A stretch of DNA of 16,056 nt from Parvularia atlantis. Lineage: Eukaryota > Opisthokonta > Rotosphaerida. The stretch lies in assembly GCA_943704415.1 (NCBI GenBank), contig CALSCO010001142.1, positions 1-16,056 of the forward strand. The letters are read 5' to 3'. A program made the position numbers and the translations under genes. The notes under the pieces were generated by a model that was not told the origin of the DNA, did no database searches, and saw only the letters and a program-made list of their open reading frames with translations. Positions within the stretch are counted from its first letter, which is position 1. Each line of letters starts with the position of its first letter. Shown in pieces: positions 1 through 10,183 of this stretch.

Positions 1-3000
1 ACGGCCACGAGCACGCAGAGCATGTTCTCCTTGAGCGCCTCGTTGAGCGCGACGCCGACGGGGATGACAAAGTTCTCATCGTTGATCGTCTCCTTGAGCA
101 CGCGGTCGACCGTCTCGACGAACGACAGGCCGTTGCGCTCCCGCATGAGCGCGGCAAACGCGGCGCGCGTCGGGCCCGGCGCGTTGTTGGCTTGGCGCGG
201 CGCCTCGTCCGGCAGGCGCAGGTAGTAGACGCACGCGATGGCCATGCAGACCGACTCGCGGATGGCGCGACCGGGCTCTTGCATCCTCGTTGCTAGCGGC
301 GAGATCGAGTGGAAGAACTTCATCAGCTTGAAGACGCGCTGGATGTCGCGCTGGCTCACGGCGTTCGTGCCGAGGTTGATGTAGAACTTCTGCGCCGTGT
401 AGAGCATGTCGGCAAGCAGTCCTTTCACGACGTTGTCGAGCTGGAACGCGCTGGTGGAGTCGTCGGGCCGGAGCATCTCGATCTTCTGGCCGATGTAGTC
501 GCGCAGCATGCTGTCGTCCAGCGCGCCGTAGCGCCACTGCAGCTGGGTCATGCTCGCCGGCAGCTTGTGCACGTTGAAGCGTCCGACGCCGAGCGCTGCG
601 TTGCCGGGTGCGCCTGCCTCGGTGAACGGGTTGATCGCGGCGACGAAGAAGATGTTGCGCGGCAGCGGGCGGCCGGCGAGCGAGCGGTCGACGAGCATCT
701 CCTTGAACAGGCCGAGGATCGACGCTGTGTTGACCTCGTCGAAGAAGACGACGGGCGTCGCATCTGGCACGTCGTTGGCGACGACAATCACGGGCGCCAT
801 GAAGCTCTCGATCTCGGCCTCGTCCACGCCCGGGTGCACGTGCAGGCGGAAGAAGAGGTTGCGGTTTGTGAGCTCCCACAGCAGCTTGATAGCCGCACCG
901 ACGAACGCGAGCTTCGTCGGCAGCGCCTGCCCTTCCTGGATGGCTGCCAACGCTGCGTCGATACGGGCGCTGCGCTCGAGCACGCGAAGCTCGTTGTAGA
1001 GCCGAGCGCACTCGGTAGCGACGGAGGTGACGAAGGCGAGGCGCTGTGCATCGTTCGGCAGCGTTGGCACGATCTGGGCGACGAAGACCGCAAACTCCTC
1101 GCCGCTCGCGAACGCCTCGTCGTCGAGCCGCTTCTTGGCGTTCTGTAGGACCGCCGGGTGCGCGGCGAGCGACTTGCGCACGTGGGCGCAAAGGCCCTTG
1201 GAGACCGTCGGGACGCGGCTCGGCCCGCTCTGGTACTTGACCTGCTCGGCAGTTAGAGCCGCGTAGATCTGCAAGCGGTCGGCGTCAGCGATTGCGACAC
1301 GTGCATGCAGGCGAGCGACGCACGTTGAGCAGGAACGTCTTGCCGACGCCCGTGTCGGACTCGATAATAAGCGGCAGCAGCGTGAGGCGGCGCTCGTGGA
1401 CGAGGACGAGGCGGAAGGCGTAGTCGGCCACGAGGACGAAGCCGAAGCGCTGCAGGACCGCTTCGATGACGCCCGGCGGGACCGAGAACGTCCAGCGGAG
1501 GAGCTCGATCCAGTAGGGGCGCTGCAGCTCGGGCAGGCGCTGCTTGTCGTCCGTGAGGATCTCGATCATGTCGCGGCTGACGTCGTTCCAGTTGGTGCAC
1601 ATCAGCTTCGGGAACATGATGTCGTCGAAGACGATGTACTTGAAGCGCGAGTTTTCTGTGCCGACGGAAAAGTTGGGCTGCATCAGCTGCTTAACCTCCT
1701 CGGCGAGCTGCAGCGCCATGACGCGGCCGAGCTTCTTGTGCTTCGGGTTTTGGTTGAGCGTGAAGGCGATGCTGTCGAAGAAGAAGAGCGCGCGGCGGTT
1801 GAACATCGTCAGGAAGACCTCGGTGTGCAGACGGTTCACGGCGACGTCTGGCAGGCTGTCGCGTGCAAAGCGCTCGATCAGACGGCGGCACTCGTCGTCG
1901 TTCTGCAGCAGCGGGATCTGCACGCGGTTGTCCTCCGTGCTTATGACGTGCAGAGGGCATGCCGGGCTGTCGATGTCGCGGGTGTGCTTGATGAGCGTAG
2001 ACACGCGGCGGTGCTTGGGCGTGATGACGAGCGGGTGGTGAGCGGGGTCGTCGACGACGATGACGCGGCTCGCGAGCAGCTTGACGATGTGCGCGTGGTC
2101 GCGCGCGGCGTGCGGCCACTCCACAACGACGGCCCAGTGCGGCTGCGCAGGCATGGCGCAGACGAGGCCGTTCTTTTCGCCGCCGAGCGCGCCGAGCACG
2201 ATCAGGTCGAACAGGAGCCGGTTGACCGAGTGCAGGTGCGCGCTGAACGAGACGGCGATGACGAGCACACCGGCGGCGTTCACGTTGCCGGGCTCGGTCA
2301 TGGGCATGAGCAGCTGCGAGACGCGCTGCCGGTCGACCGACTCGTTGATGGTCAGGCGCAGCGGCACAGCGGCGCCAAAGTCGTCCTTGAGCAGCTTTTT
2401 GTCGACAAAGTGGCTCTTGCCGCGCGAGTCGCTGCCGGTGACAACGTGGACGTGCGGCCGCTGCGCCTTGAGCTTGTCCGTGATGCCGCCGTAAAAGCCG
2501 TTGCACTGGCCGGCGACAGCGTCTGCAGATGCGTCGACGAGACCGGGCACGGCGCACGGGCGCAGCCACGGCGCAGCGATATGCGAGAAGACGTGCGAGC
2601 GACCGGCCACGACGAAGACGAGTTGGGCGTGGCCCTCGCGCCGGGTGCTGAGCTTGCGCGACTCTTCAATGAAGATCTTCTGGTGCTCGGCGCGGAGCAG
2701 GTTTGGGTGCACGATGTAGAAGATGCCGCGCTGCCAGCGGGCGACGCGCGCGAAAAACGCGCGAATGTCGTTGACGTTGACGCGCGAGTCGTGCGCGCCG
2801 TCGACGCTGTCCTCGTCGAGCATGCCGTCGCGCGTCTCGTCGATGTCGTCGCGGCACCAGAACACCTCGAACGCGTGCGGGAAGCGGCGCTGGGCGGCCT
2901 CGGTGTGGCTGATCATGGCGAGGAACGCCGCCGCGGGCTTGCTGCGCGACGCCGGGATGGACAGGATCTGCTGGTTGCCCGCGGCGCCGTCCGGCAAGCG

Positions 3001-6000
3001 CGACCAGCGCCCGGTGTCGACGGTGACGAGCGCGGGCTTTCGCATGAGCAGGCCAGCAAGGCTCTCGAGCGCTTCATCGACGGTTGTGAAGGGCCGCACG
3101 AGCGCGCCAAAGTCGGCGTGCAGTGCAGGCTCGTTGACGGCGAGGACGGGCTGGGCCGCACGCAGGTAGAGCGTGATGACGTGGGCCGGGTGTGCGCTGG
3201 GCACGTAGCGCGCAGCGAGCGCTGCGCTTGCGTCGAGGGCCGCGGGTTCGCCGTTGCCGCCGCGCTGGATGGGCCGCAGGAGCGAGATGATGACACTGAG
3301 CTCGGACGGCGAGAAGAGCGACACGGGCGGGCACTGACTGAGCAGGTGATGGAGCTGGTCGTGCCACTGGTTGCGCTCGTGCGTCAGGCGGGTGAGCTTG
3401 GTGCGCAGCTGCTCGCGGTCCTGCAGCTTGAGCGAGAAGGTGCTGTTGACCTCGGTGACGGTGTGCTGCTGGAACTGCGGGTGGCCGCTGCTCTCGAGCT
3501 CGAACACGACGTCGATCAGCTGCTGCAGAATGCTGAGTGCGCGCAGATGCTTCGTCGCCTCGTCGCCGCGGGCGTCCTGGCGCTTGTTGTCGCCCACGTT
3601 GCAGTGGAACGTGAGCTGGCGCTGGTGGTCGTCGGTCATCTTGTCGTCCAGCACCTGCAGGTGGTTGGCCGCGTTGGCCTGCGTCTCGGGGTTGAACTGG
3701 TAGCTGATCTGGTACGTCGACCGCGCGCCCGACTGGCGGCGGAGCAGGACGGTGGCGGCGCCGCTGTTGTCGATGAGCGTGACGCGGAGCATGGCGTGCT
3801 GCGTCGACGAGAAAACCGTGCCGGACAGCCTGTGCGCGGCGGAGATCAGCACAAGCGTCTCGTAAGCGCACAAGCCGCAGCGCACCATGTCTGCACGAGG
3901 CCCGCGTTTGACTTGACGTTGGCAAAGTGGTCGACGACGTCGGCTGTGGCCTGGATGCGCGACAGGGCGGCGACGAGCTCGCGCACAGAGGCCTTCTCGG
4001 CAATGAGCTCGACGCAGGCAGCGTGGCAGGCGACGACCGAGTCGAGGATGGACGCGCTCTTGCGGTCGTGCTGTAGGTGCACGTTGAGTCGGCCCAGCAG
4101 GCCCTGGAACTGCTCGCGGCGGGGGCAGTGCGTGCGGAAGAGCGGCAGGACCGTGTCGCTGTCGCTGATGGCTTGCAGGAGCATGAGGCGATCGCGCGTG
4201 ACAGTCGTCCAAAGCTGCTGTACCTTGGCCAACTGGTCTGTCATGCGCTGCATGGTCACACCCTGGTCGTCCCGGGCCTGCTCTTGCATGCGTTCGATGG
4301 CCTCCATCTCGCGCCAGTCAGGGTCGTTCACCAGTGCCGCCTGGTTGACGAGGCCGAGCGCGCTGACGCAGCGCTTGACGTGCGGCATGAAGGCGATGAG
4401 CTGCACGGCTTGGAGTGCGCGACGCACGCCGTTGGAAGCAACGTTGGCGTTGGCGTTGCCGCCGCGCTGCGCCTGCTGAACGCGGCGAAGCTCAGCCTCG
4501 ATGTCCATCTGCTGGAAGCTCGGCAGGAGGTCGCTCAGGATGGCCCACGGCATGGAGCAGTCGAGCAGCTCGCTCATCATGGCGATGACAGAGGCGGTCG
4601 TGGAGTCGGCCGTCTTGACTGCGGCGAGCAGGGGCGCTGTGGCGAGGGTGTCGAGCCGGTTGCGGAGGCAGTATGCAAAGAAGGCCTGGAAGAGCGGGCT
4701 GATGGTGCCGGTGATGAACGTCAGCACGAGCTCGCGGTTGGCGCGCTGCAGGCCTATCAGCTTGGTCTGTGCCTGCTGGCTGGCGTTGCGCAGCTGCGCG
4801 AGCGTCGGCTGAGGGCCGTAGACGTCGAGGAACGCGATGATGTCGCAGTGGGCGCGCTCGATGGCCGGGATGTTCTGACGCGCAAACCAGGCCAGCACGG
4901 CCATCTCTTCGGTGAGCAGCTTCTTGACCTTGATAAACTCGGTGCGCAGATCGGCCAGCATATGGTCGAGCGGGCGCGGCGCCGTGGGTACGAGCGTCGA
5001 GTAGACCGGCTGGAGCACGACAGGGTCCAGGCTGCTGAGCTCGCTCTCGCTGATGTGCTCGTTTTGCAGGCGCGTGAACAGGTCGCTGTAGAGGCCTGCG
5101 ACTTGGCCGAGGCCGTTGACCCCGAGCGCAGCGGCAGCGGCGCGCCGCTGATCGGGTGCTCGCAGCGCGCGCATGCACAGCTGCCAAACGGTTGCGGGTG
5201 CGCGCAGGAGCTGCTCGGCGCCGACGCGGTCGAAGGCGACGGCCAGGATCGTGTCGATGAGGAGCAGCTCGCCCAGTGACGGCACGGTGAGCACTTCGCG
5301 CGCGCTCGCGTTGTCGGTCGTGGCGATGGTGGTCATAGCGCGCTTCCACCACTCGCTGATGCGCTCGAGCTTGCGCGGCAGCTGCTCGGGCGGCGTGACG
5401 AGCGACTGCGCAAACATCTCGACCAGGCGCTGCCACGTCGAGAGGAAGTTGTCGTTCGGCGCGACCATGAACTCGCTGGCGCTGGAGACGGCGAGGAGAA
5501 AAGAGATCGCGTCCTTGACGATGAGGTGATCGCTGAGCCAGTTGCTCTCGGCGAGGGTCAGGGCCGGACGCATTGCGACGTTCTGTGTGAGTGTCGCGGC
5601 AGGGTAGATGGCGAAGAAGCCGCTGGCTAGGTTGACGACGCTGAGCAGGAAGTGCAGCGGGCGCGGGGGCGTCTGCTGCGCCACCATGTAGAGTATCTTG
5701 TGGAGGAGGCCGTCGGGGTTGACAAGGACCTCGGTGACGTGCATGCTCGGCACCAAGCCGAGCAGCACCTCGGCGAACGCCGCAGGGTGGCGCTCTTGCT
5801 CGCTCGCGCCCGGCGTGTCATAGCGGTTATCGACAAAGCCGCGCACGACGAAGGCGAGCACGACCGAGCACGCCGTTTTGATCCGAACACGCGCCCCGGC
5901 CGTTGGCGCGTTCGGCTCGAAGCCCTGCTGAGCCATGCGCACTTTTGTTACGAGCTCCGACAGGACGCGGAACGTCGTGGGCGGAACACAGCTCGGGTCC

Positions 6001-7963
6001 ACGGCCGCGTTGTACGCGACGGCGATCGCCTCGGCGATCTGCTGACGCACGAGCACTGGGTCGATGTCGTTGTCGGCTTGTGCGTGGCGAAGCAGTGCAG
6101 GCAGGAAGTCGATGACGAGGTGGCCGTAGAAGTCGAAGCGACGACGGAAGAGCGGCTGCAGAAGGGACGGGCCGAGCACGAGCCAGTTGCCGGCGAGGTG
6201 CATCGGCCACATGACTTCGGCGGCGAACGGCAGCAGCTCGATGACACGGTCGACTGGCTGGCGGTACGCGCCCTGCTGCGGGATGGGACGAAGTGCGATC
6301 GCCCGGACGCGCTCGAGAATGGTCGGAAAGGCGTGAGCGTCGGCGTGCCAGTGGTAGAGCAGAACGATGCTGGCAATCTCGCGCAGGGCGGGCGGGGTGC
6401 CGAGCAGGTCGACCAGCGCGAGGAAGTGCTCGGGTCCAAAGACGAGCTGGCCGCGGATGACATCGTTGGCGCTGGCGACGGCCTCCATGAACGTCTTGGT
6501 GATGCTCGTCAGCGGGTTGGGAGCGGCACCACCAACCGTGGCGCTAGGCTGGCGCGAAAAGCAGGTCAGGGCCTTGGCGACGGGGTTGGTCGAAGGTGCG
6601 GGTGCGCATGCGGTAATGACGAGCGCGAGACGGAACATGGTCGACGCCGTCATCAGTTGAGTTGCGCCAGCGGTAAAGACGCAGAGGCGCATTGCGTTGT
6701 TGATCGTGTCCAGAAGGTCCTTGAGCGGTTCGACGCCAGACGAGAGGAAGTCTCGCGCTGCGGGAAGGCGCAGCTCGTGAAAAACTTGCGCTGGGTTAAC
6801 GTGAGGCGAGCGCTCGATGATGTGCCGCAGCAGCCGGCCGATGTGCTTAAGCAGAGGGTCACCTGGGCGGCGCACGATGTACCGGTTGAGACGGCCCACG
6901 GCGTAGAGCCAAGGGATGGGATAGTCGCTGGCGAGCCGAGGAATGTTCGTCAGCTGAAGCAGCTTGAGAAGGAGAGGCTTCAGCTCGTCCTCGAAGAAGC
7001 TTAGGCTATCAGAGAAGTCGCCGTCTAGCTGATCAAGAGCCTCGGCGACGTCCGCTGCGCGGTGCACGCCGCTCTTGAAGCCGTCGCTCTGCATCAGCGC
7101 CTTGCTCATGCGCTCGTACGCGACCTCGTGCGGCTTGGTGCGGCTGTTTCCGCCAAACAGTGCTTCGAAGATGCCGCCGCCGCCAGGCTGCAGGGACGAT
7201 CAGCTTTGGTGCATGCCCATGCCTGACACGCGCACCCGCGGATTCGGCTCGGGTTGGACCACGATGAACGACCGCTGCGAATGAGCGGCAATTTTAATTA
7301 AAAGAATTGACCACGCGTCGACGATGCACGTACGTCCAACGGCGGTGTGTACAGTGCCTGCGTCTGGCTTGGGTACGCTGGGCCGCCAACGCTGAGCGGC
7401 GAGGGCACCTGCAGCTGAAGGCCGCCCGACGACGGTGTCATGAACTCGCCGTTCTTGGCGGGTGTGCGGTCGGCCGGGGTGCCTGAGCCGCTGCCCGTGT
7501 TGACGACCACCTGCGTCTTGATGGCGTCGGCACGCGCACGTCGCTCGTCCTCCTCGGTGTGCTCTGGCGCCTCTTGAAAGTCCTCGACGCTCTCAACCTC
7601 GTCGCCGTCGCCCTCGGGGCCCCCGCGGGGCGCGCCCTTGCCCTTCTTGTTGCGGTGCTTGCCGCTGTCCTTCCGCGCCGCAACCTCGGTCGTGGCTGCG
7701 GCCTTGCCGGCCGCCGCGGCGCTCTTGACGGACATGTCACAGAACGGCTTGTTCGTGGTGGGCGATGTGGGCAGTGTGGCGAGGGGATCGGTCTTGATCA
7801 CGCCGGCGCTGCCACTGCTGCCGCCGCCGACGTTGCTGTAGTTGTTGCTGCTGCTGCTGCTACCGCCGCTGCTGCTGGTAGCTCGGTGCGTGACGCCCGT
7901 CATCTCGACCGCGGGCGTGGTCTGCCGCTTGCCCTTGGGCGGTGGATCACCTTGGATGACCAT
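1..7963 (-). CDS. RNF213: RNF213/mysterin-like giant AAA+ protein, N-terminal ~2,580 residues (3' end off window)
   Basis: Proposed exons: 7963-7334, 7274-7236, 7187-3886, 3829-1324, 1268-1 and beyond. Joined, they stay open for about 2,581 codons. Residues 1-210 are low-complexity (Ser/Gly runs, a Lys/Arg patch, an acidic stretch). Next comes a helical region, then AAA1. AAA2 has a P-loop GSDSRGKS at ~1789-1796. AAA3 has SDTGVGKT (Lys ~2154), Walker B VVFFDEVN (Asp/Glu ~2336-2337) and a sensor-like VAAINPF (Asn ~2372). The text after Walker B (LFKEMLVDRSLAGRPLP) and the last residues (ALNEALKENMLCVLV) are typical of RNF213, where the latter sits just before the AAA4 P-loop. Known family role: a dynein-like six-AAA core fused to an E3 ubiquitin ligase, linked in animals to lipid droplets and defence against intracellular pathogens. 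The E3 part lies off window, so ligase activity here is inferred. The first P-loop Gly of AAA3 is Ser. The start is moderately sure: an in-frame ATG at 8155 would add 64 residues. Confidence 0.87.
1269..1323 (-). other. RNF213-like intron 4 (55 nt, GT-AG) right after the AAA3 P-loop
   Basis: Donor GTGCGT directly follows GKTFLLN. The acceptor is CTTGCAG, with a CTGAC branch-like motif about 15 nt upstream. Splicing in phase 0 continues into an open frame to the window edge that carries Walker B and the sensor. Without it the P-loop frame hits a stop within about 15 codons. Confidence 0.9.
3830..3885 (-). other. RNF213-like intron 3 (56 nt, GT-AG)
   Basis: The reading frame breaks between two long coding blocks here. 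A 56-nt intron GTGCGC...CGCACAG with a CTGAT branch-like motif about 20 nt before the acceptor restores the frame in phase 2, giving ...VQTW|LSGTVF.... Donor, length and branch match the other introns in the window. A single-base error or true frameshift is the alternative. Confidence 0.72.
7236..7274 (-). other. RNF213-like exon 2: 39-nt microexon
   Basis: Thirteen codons (RSFIVVQPEPNPR) are flanked by a 59-nt intron (7333-7275, GTACGT...TCGCAG, branch-like CTCAT) and a 48-nt intron (7235-7188, GTGCGC...CTGCAG, branch-like CTGAT). Both junctions are phase 0. Reading straight through instead meets an in-frame TGA just upstream of 7187, so the downstream intron is needed to link to the RNF213-like frame. 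Confidence 0.6.
7334..7963 (-). other. RNF213-like exon 1: disordered N-terminal region
   Basis: This 630-nt exon encodes about 210 residues rich in Ser, Gly, Ala, Lys and acidic residues, including SSSGGSSSSSNN and the basic patch KHRNKKGKG. No folded domain is visible. It joins exon 2 in phase 0 through a GTACGT donor at 7333. A disordered, Lys-rich N-terminus is also present in animal RNF213, but I see no sequence match beyond composition. It could instead be the body of a separate small gene. Frame-perfect splicing across two short introns into the RNF213-like exon argues against that. Confidence 0.62.
7841..7879. repeat. GCT/GTT trinucleotide run coding poly-Ser/Asn
   Basis: Imperfect GTT and GCT triplets on the plus strand read as AGC and AAC codons on the coding strand, giving the Ser/Asn stretch of the RNF213-like N-terminus. 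Such triplet runs are prone to length change. Confidence 0.7.
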
Positions 7964-8194
7964 CGGCGCAGGGGTTGCGTCCGGACGGTCCAACAGGTGA
8001 TCTGCGCGCGTGCGGCGGCGGCGGCGGCGGCGGCGCGGCGACGTGTGAGCACCTGCGCGTGCGGCGGGCGGGCGGAGGGGGCGACGTGTGACGTGCGGTT
8101 GGCAAAGGTCACGAGATGTGTGACACGTCCGGGACCAGAGACAGGCGGAAAGCATGCCGGCGAAAGCGTGAAACAACTTCCGCCACGGCCCACG
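7964..8194. promoter_or_regulatory. Divergent promoter/5'-UTR region between the RNF213-like gene and transporter 1
   Basis: This 231-bp gap separates two head-to-head start codons. It holds a CGG repeat (8013-8033), two direct copies of GCGACGTGTGA (8038-8048 and 8081-8091) and an inverted relative GACACGTC (8122-8129). No TATA box is obvious. Both genes must be driven from here unless the RNF213-like start lies at 8155. Promoter function is inferred from position. Confidence 0.6.
8013..8033. repeat. (CGG)7 trinucleotide repeat in the shared 5' region
   Basis: Seven uninterrupted CGG units followed by an imperfect CGCGGCG. It lies in the likely 5'-UTR or promoter. If the upstream RNF213-like start at 8155 is used, it would code a run of Arg on the minus strand. 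Confidence 0.85.
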
Positions 8195-10183
8195 ATGCCC
8201 GACCGCCCGCCGCTCTACGCGCACGTCGACGCGCCCGACGACGACGCGCCCGCGCACAGCGGAAAGGACGCCGAGGACGAGGCGTTGCTGCACGGCTCGG
8301 TGTCGGGCTCGCTCGAGCGCGGCGGGCGTCCCGCGTCGGTCGAGATCAACACAGACCTGCCGTCGCAACTGCCGCCGAGCCAGCAGACGAACGAGTGGCA
8401 GGCGTTTGTGAACGTGCGGCCGACGCTGCGCCCGCGGCGTGCGGCTCACGCGAGGTGCGCGACGCACGTGCACAGATCACCAAGTCGATCGTTGGCGCGG
8501 GCTCGTTCGCGCTGCCGTACTCGTTCATGAACATGGGCGTCGTCAACGGCACGGCCACGGTGGTCTTCATGGGCGTGTGCAGTGTGTTCACGACGCTCGT
8601 GCTGCTGCGGTGCAAGAAGCAGGTCGAGGCCTCGCTCAAGATGCCCGACCTGACCTATGTCGACGTCGGTGCGCGGTCGTGTGCGGGCGGGCGTGTGCGC
8701 GTCAACTGCTCAGCGCGCGGCGCAGGGCGCTTCGCGTTTGGGCGGCTGTTTGCGATGCTCGTGTACGTGCTGCTGCTGATGACGAGCCTCGGCGTTGCGT
8801 CGTCGTACATCGTGTTCATCGGTGCGTCGCCGCCCCGCGCGCACTCGCCGCTCAGCGCGGGCGTGACGACGTCACGTCATCAGGCGACCAGATGCACCTG
8901 GTCGAGCCGGCCGTGTCGGTGATTGGGTGGAAGGCCCTGTCGCTCGTCGTGCTCGTGCCCGTCGCGAGTGCGCGCCGTCGCGGGCCCGTTGCGCGCATCG
9001 CCCTCGCTGATGCTGGCGCGGCAGTGCTGCGCTCGTTCAAGTACCTCTCGTTCACGTCGCTGATCGGGACGACGTCGCTCTTCCTCGCGCTGGTCGTGAC
9101 GACGGCGTACGGCTTCGTGTACAAGATCGACAACTTTCGCTCGTTCCCGCTCCCGCCGTTCAACTTTGACGTGCGTGCGCCGGCTGCCCGCTCGCTGGTG
9201 TGGAGCTCACGCACGCACGCGCGCCGCATGCACCAGAGCTACTTCAACTCGTTTGGCTCGGTCGCGTTCCTGTTCTGCATCCAGTTCCTCGTCATCCCGA
9301 TCGAGCGGTCGATGCGGCACGCGGACATGATCTGGCGGCCGGTGACGCGTGCGTCTGTGCAGCCGGGCGCCGGGCGCCGGGCGCGGCGTGTGCTCAACGC
9401 CCGACACGCTCGCAGTCTCGGTCACGCTCGTGTCCGTGTTCAACATCGCCTTTGCGCTGCTCGGCTACAAGTTCTTCGGCGCCGAGACGTGCGACATCAT
9501 CCTGAGCAACATGTGCTCGACCAGCCCGCTGACCAACGTCGTGCGCGGTGCGTGCGCGCGGTGATGGTGCGGCCTAGCCACACTGACGCGTGCGCGCGTG
9601 CAGTGACTGTCTGTGTCGACCTGCTGTTTACGTTCCCGCTCGTGCTCGCGCCTGGGTGCGCTGCGTGCGCGACGCCGCGTGCGCTGTGTGCGCTGATGCG
9701 GTTCCGCGGTCGGCAGGCGCGAGATCGTCGAGAACTTTGTCGTGTCACCGGATGACCAGTCGAGCTGGAAGGAGTACAAGCGCAACCTGCTGCGGCTCGT
9801 GCTCGTCGGGTGCACGTTTGGCATCGCGCAGGCACGCACTGGGCCGCGAGGTGGTGCTGCTGCGGCTGACGCGCACGCACGTTCGACCCACGTCAGATTG
9901 AGTCGTTTGCGGTCATCACCAACCTCGTCGGCATCCCCATGTCGATGCTCGCATTCGTGCTGCCGCCGCTGATGGACCTGGGCATCAACGGGCCCAAGAG
10001 CCTGCCGCTACACATTAAGGCGCGGCGTGCCGTCGCCGCCGTCACAACCGCGCGAGTGCTGACCTGCGCTCGGGGCCGCAGATGGTCTACTTCCTGCTCA
10101 TCATCGGCGGCACGACCGCGTGCGTCCTCACGACCTACTTCAGCTTCGCGTACCCCCCGCCCAAGTGCGCCGCGATCTGCTAA
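8195..10183 (+). CDS. Amino-acid transporter 1, AAAP (Aa_trans) family
   Basis: Exons: 8195-8413, 8476-8668, 8726-8821, 8884-8967, 9025-9170, 9237-9348, 9416-9547, 9604-9655, 9717-9831, 9897-10019, 10082-10183; 457 residues, stop TAA. About eleven hydrophobic helices follow a ~73-residue polar N-terminus. The first helix carries SIVGAGSFALPYSF, the classic helix-1 signature of AAAP/SLC38/SLC36/AVT carriers. These move neutral or cationic amino acids coupled to H+ or Na+. An acidic dileucine motif (E27-D-E-A-L-L) suggests AP-dependent sorting to lysosome, vacuole or endosome, so it may act like an AVT exporter; substrate and membrane are inferred. The start is the only ATG in its frame back to ~7559. 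Introns 9 and 10 begin with GC. Introns 2, 4 and 5 are multiples of three without stops, so naive gene finding may retain them. All junctions match the paralogue downstream. Confidence 0.9.
9832..9896 (+). other. Transporter 1 intron 9: GC-AG (65 nt)
   Basis: The exon ends GCGCAG and the intron begins GCACGC, ending ACGTCAG, with a CTGAC branch-like motif inside. Both sides are phase 0. The paralogue has a GT-AG intron (GTCCGC) at the same codon boundary. No GT in the vicinity gives a compatible phase. Confidence 0.85.
10020..10081 (+). other. Transporter 1 intron 10: GC-AG (62 nt)
   Basis: The exon ends AAG and the intron begins GCGCGG, ending GGCCGCAG, with a CTGAC branch-like motif. Phase 0. 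The paralogue has a GC-AG intron at the same position. GT alternatives shift the last-helix reading frame. Confidence 0.85.

Noticed and set aside
76-1191. 371-codon minus-strand frame overlapping the RNF213-like AAA3 exon
   Set aside because: It is a different frame from the one bearing Walker B (FFDEVN) and the sensor (AAINPF), and its composition is Arg/Ala-rich noise. The true frame has no stop in the window.
1396-4479. Very long plus-strand open frame (about 1,027 codons) opposite the RNF213-like gene
   Set aside because: High GC at third codon positions suppresses stops on the antisense strand. The translation has no recognisable motifs, while the minus strand carries P-loops and Walker B.
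4077-7004. Further long plus-strand frames (4077-5279, 5652-7004)
   Set aside because: Same antisense-shadow effect over RNF213-like exon 3; low-complexity Arg/Glu/Val composition and no domain signals.
7298-8473. A separate minus-strand gene of 391 codons
   Set aside because: Its upstream half overlaps the transporter 1 coding exon. Its downstream half splices in frame through two short introns into the RNF213-like gene, so only 7334-7963 is kept, as exon 1.
8861-8880. CRE-like TGACGACGTCACGTCA in transporter 1 intron 3
   Set aside because: It resembles ATF/CREB sites, but short GC-rich palindromes are expected by chance and the copy 2 intron lacks it.
8439-9755. A single 438-codon plus-strand open frame in transporter 1
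   Set aside because: It runs through stop-free introns 4 and 5 and then leaves the true frame. Comparison with transporter 2 shows which parts are introns.
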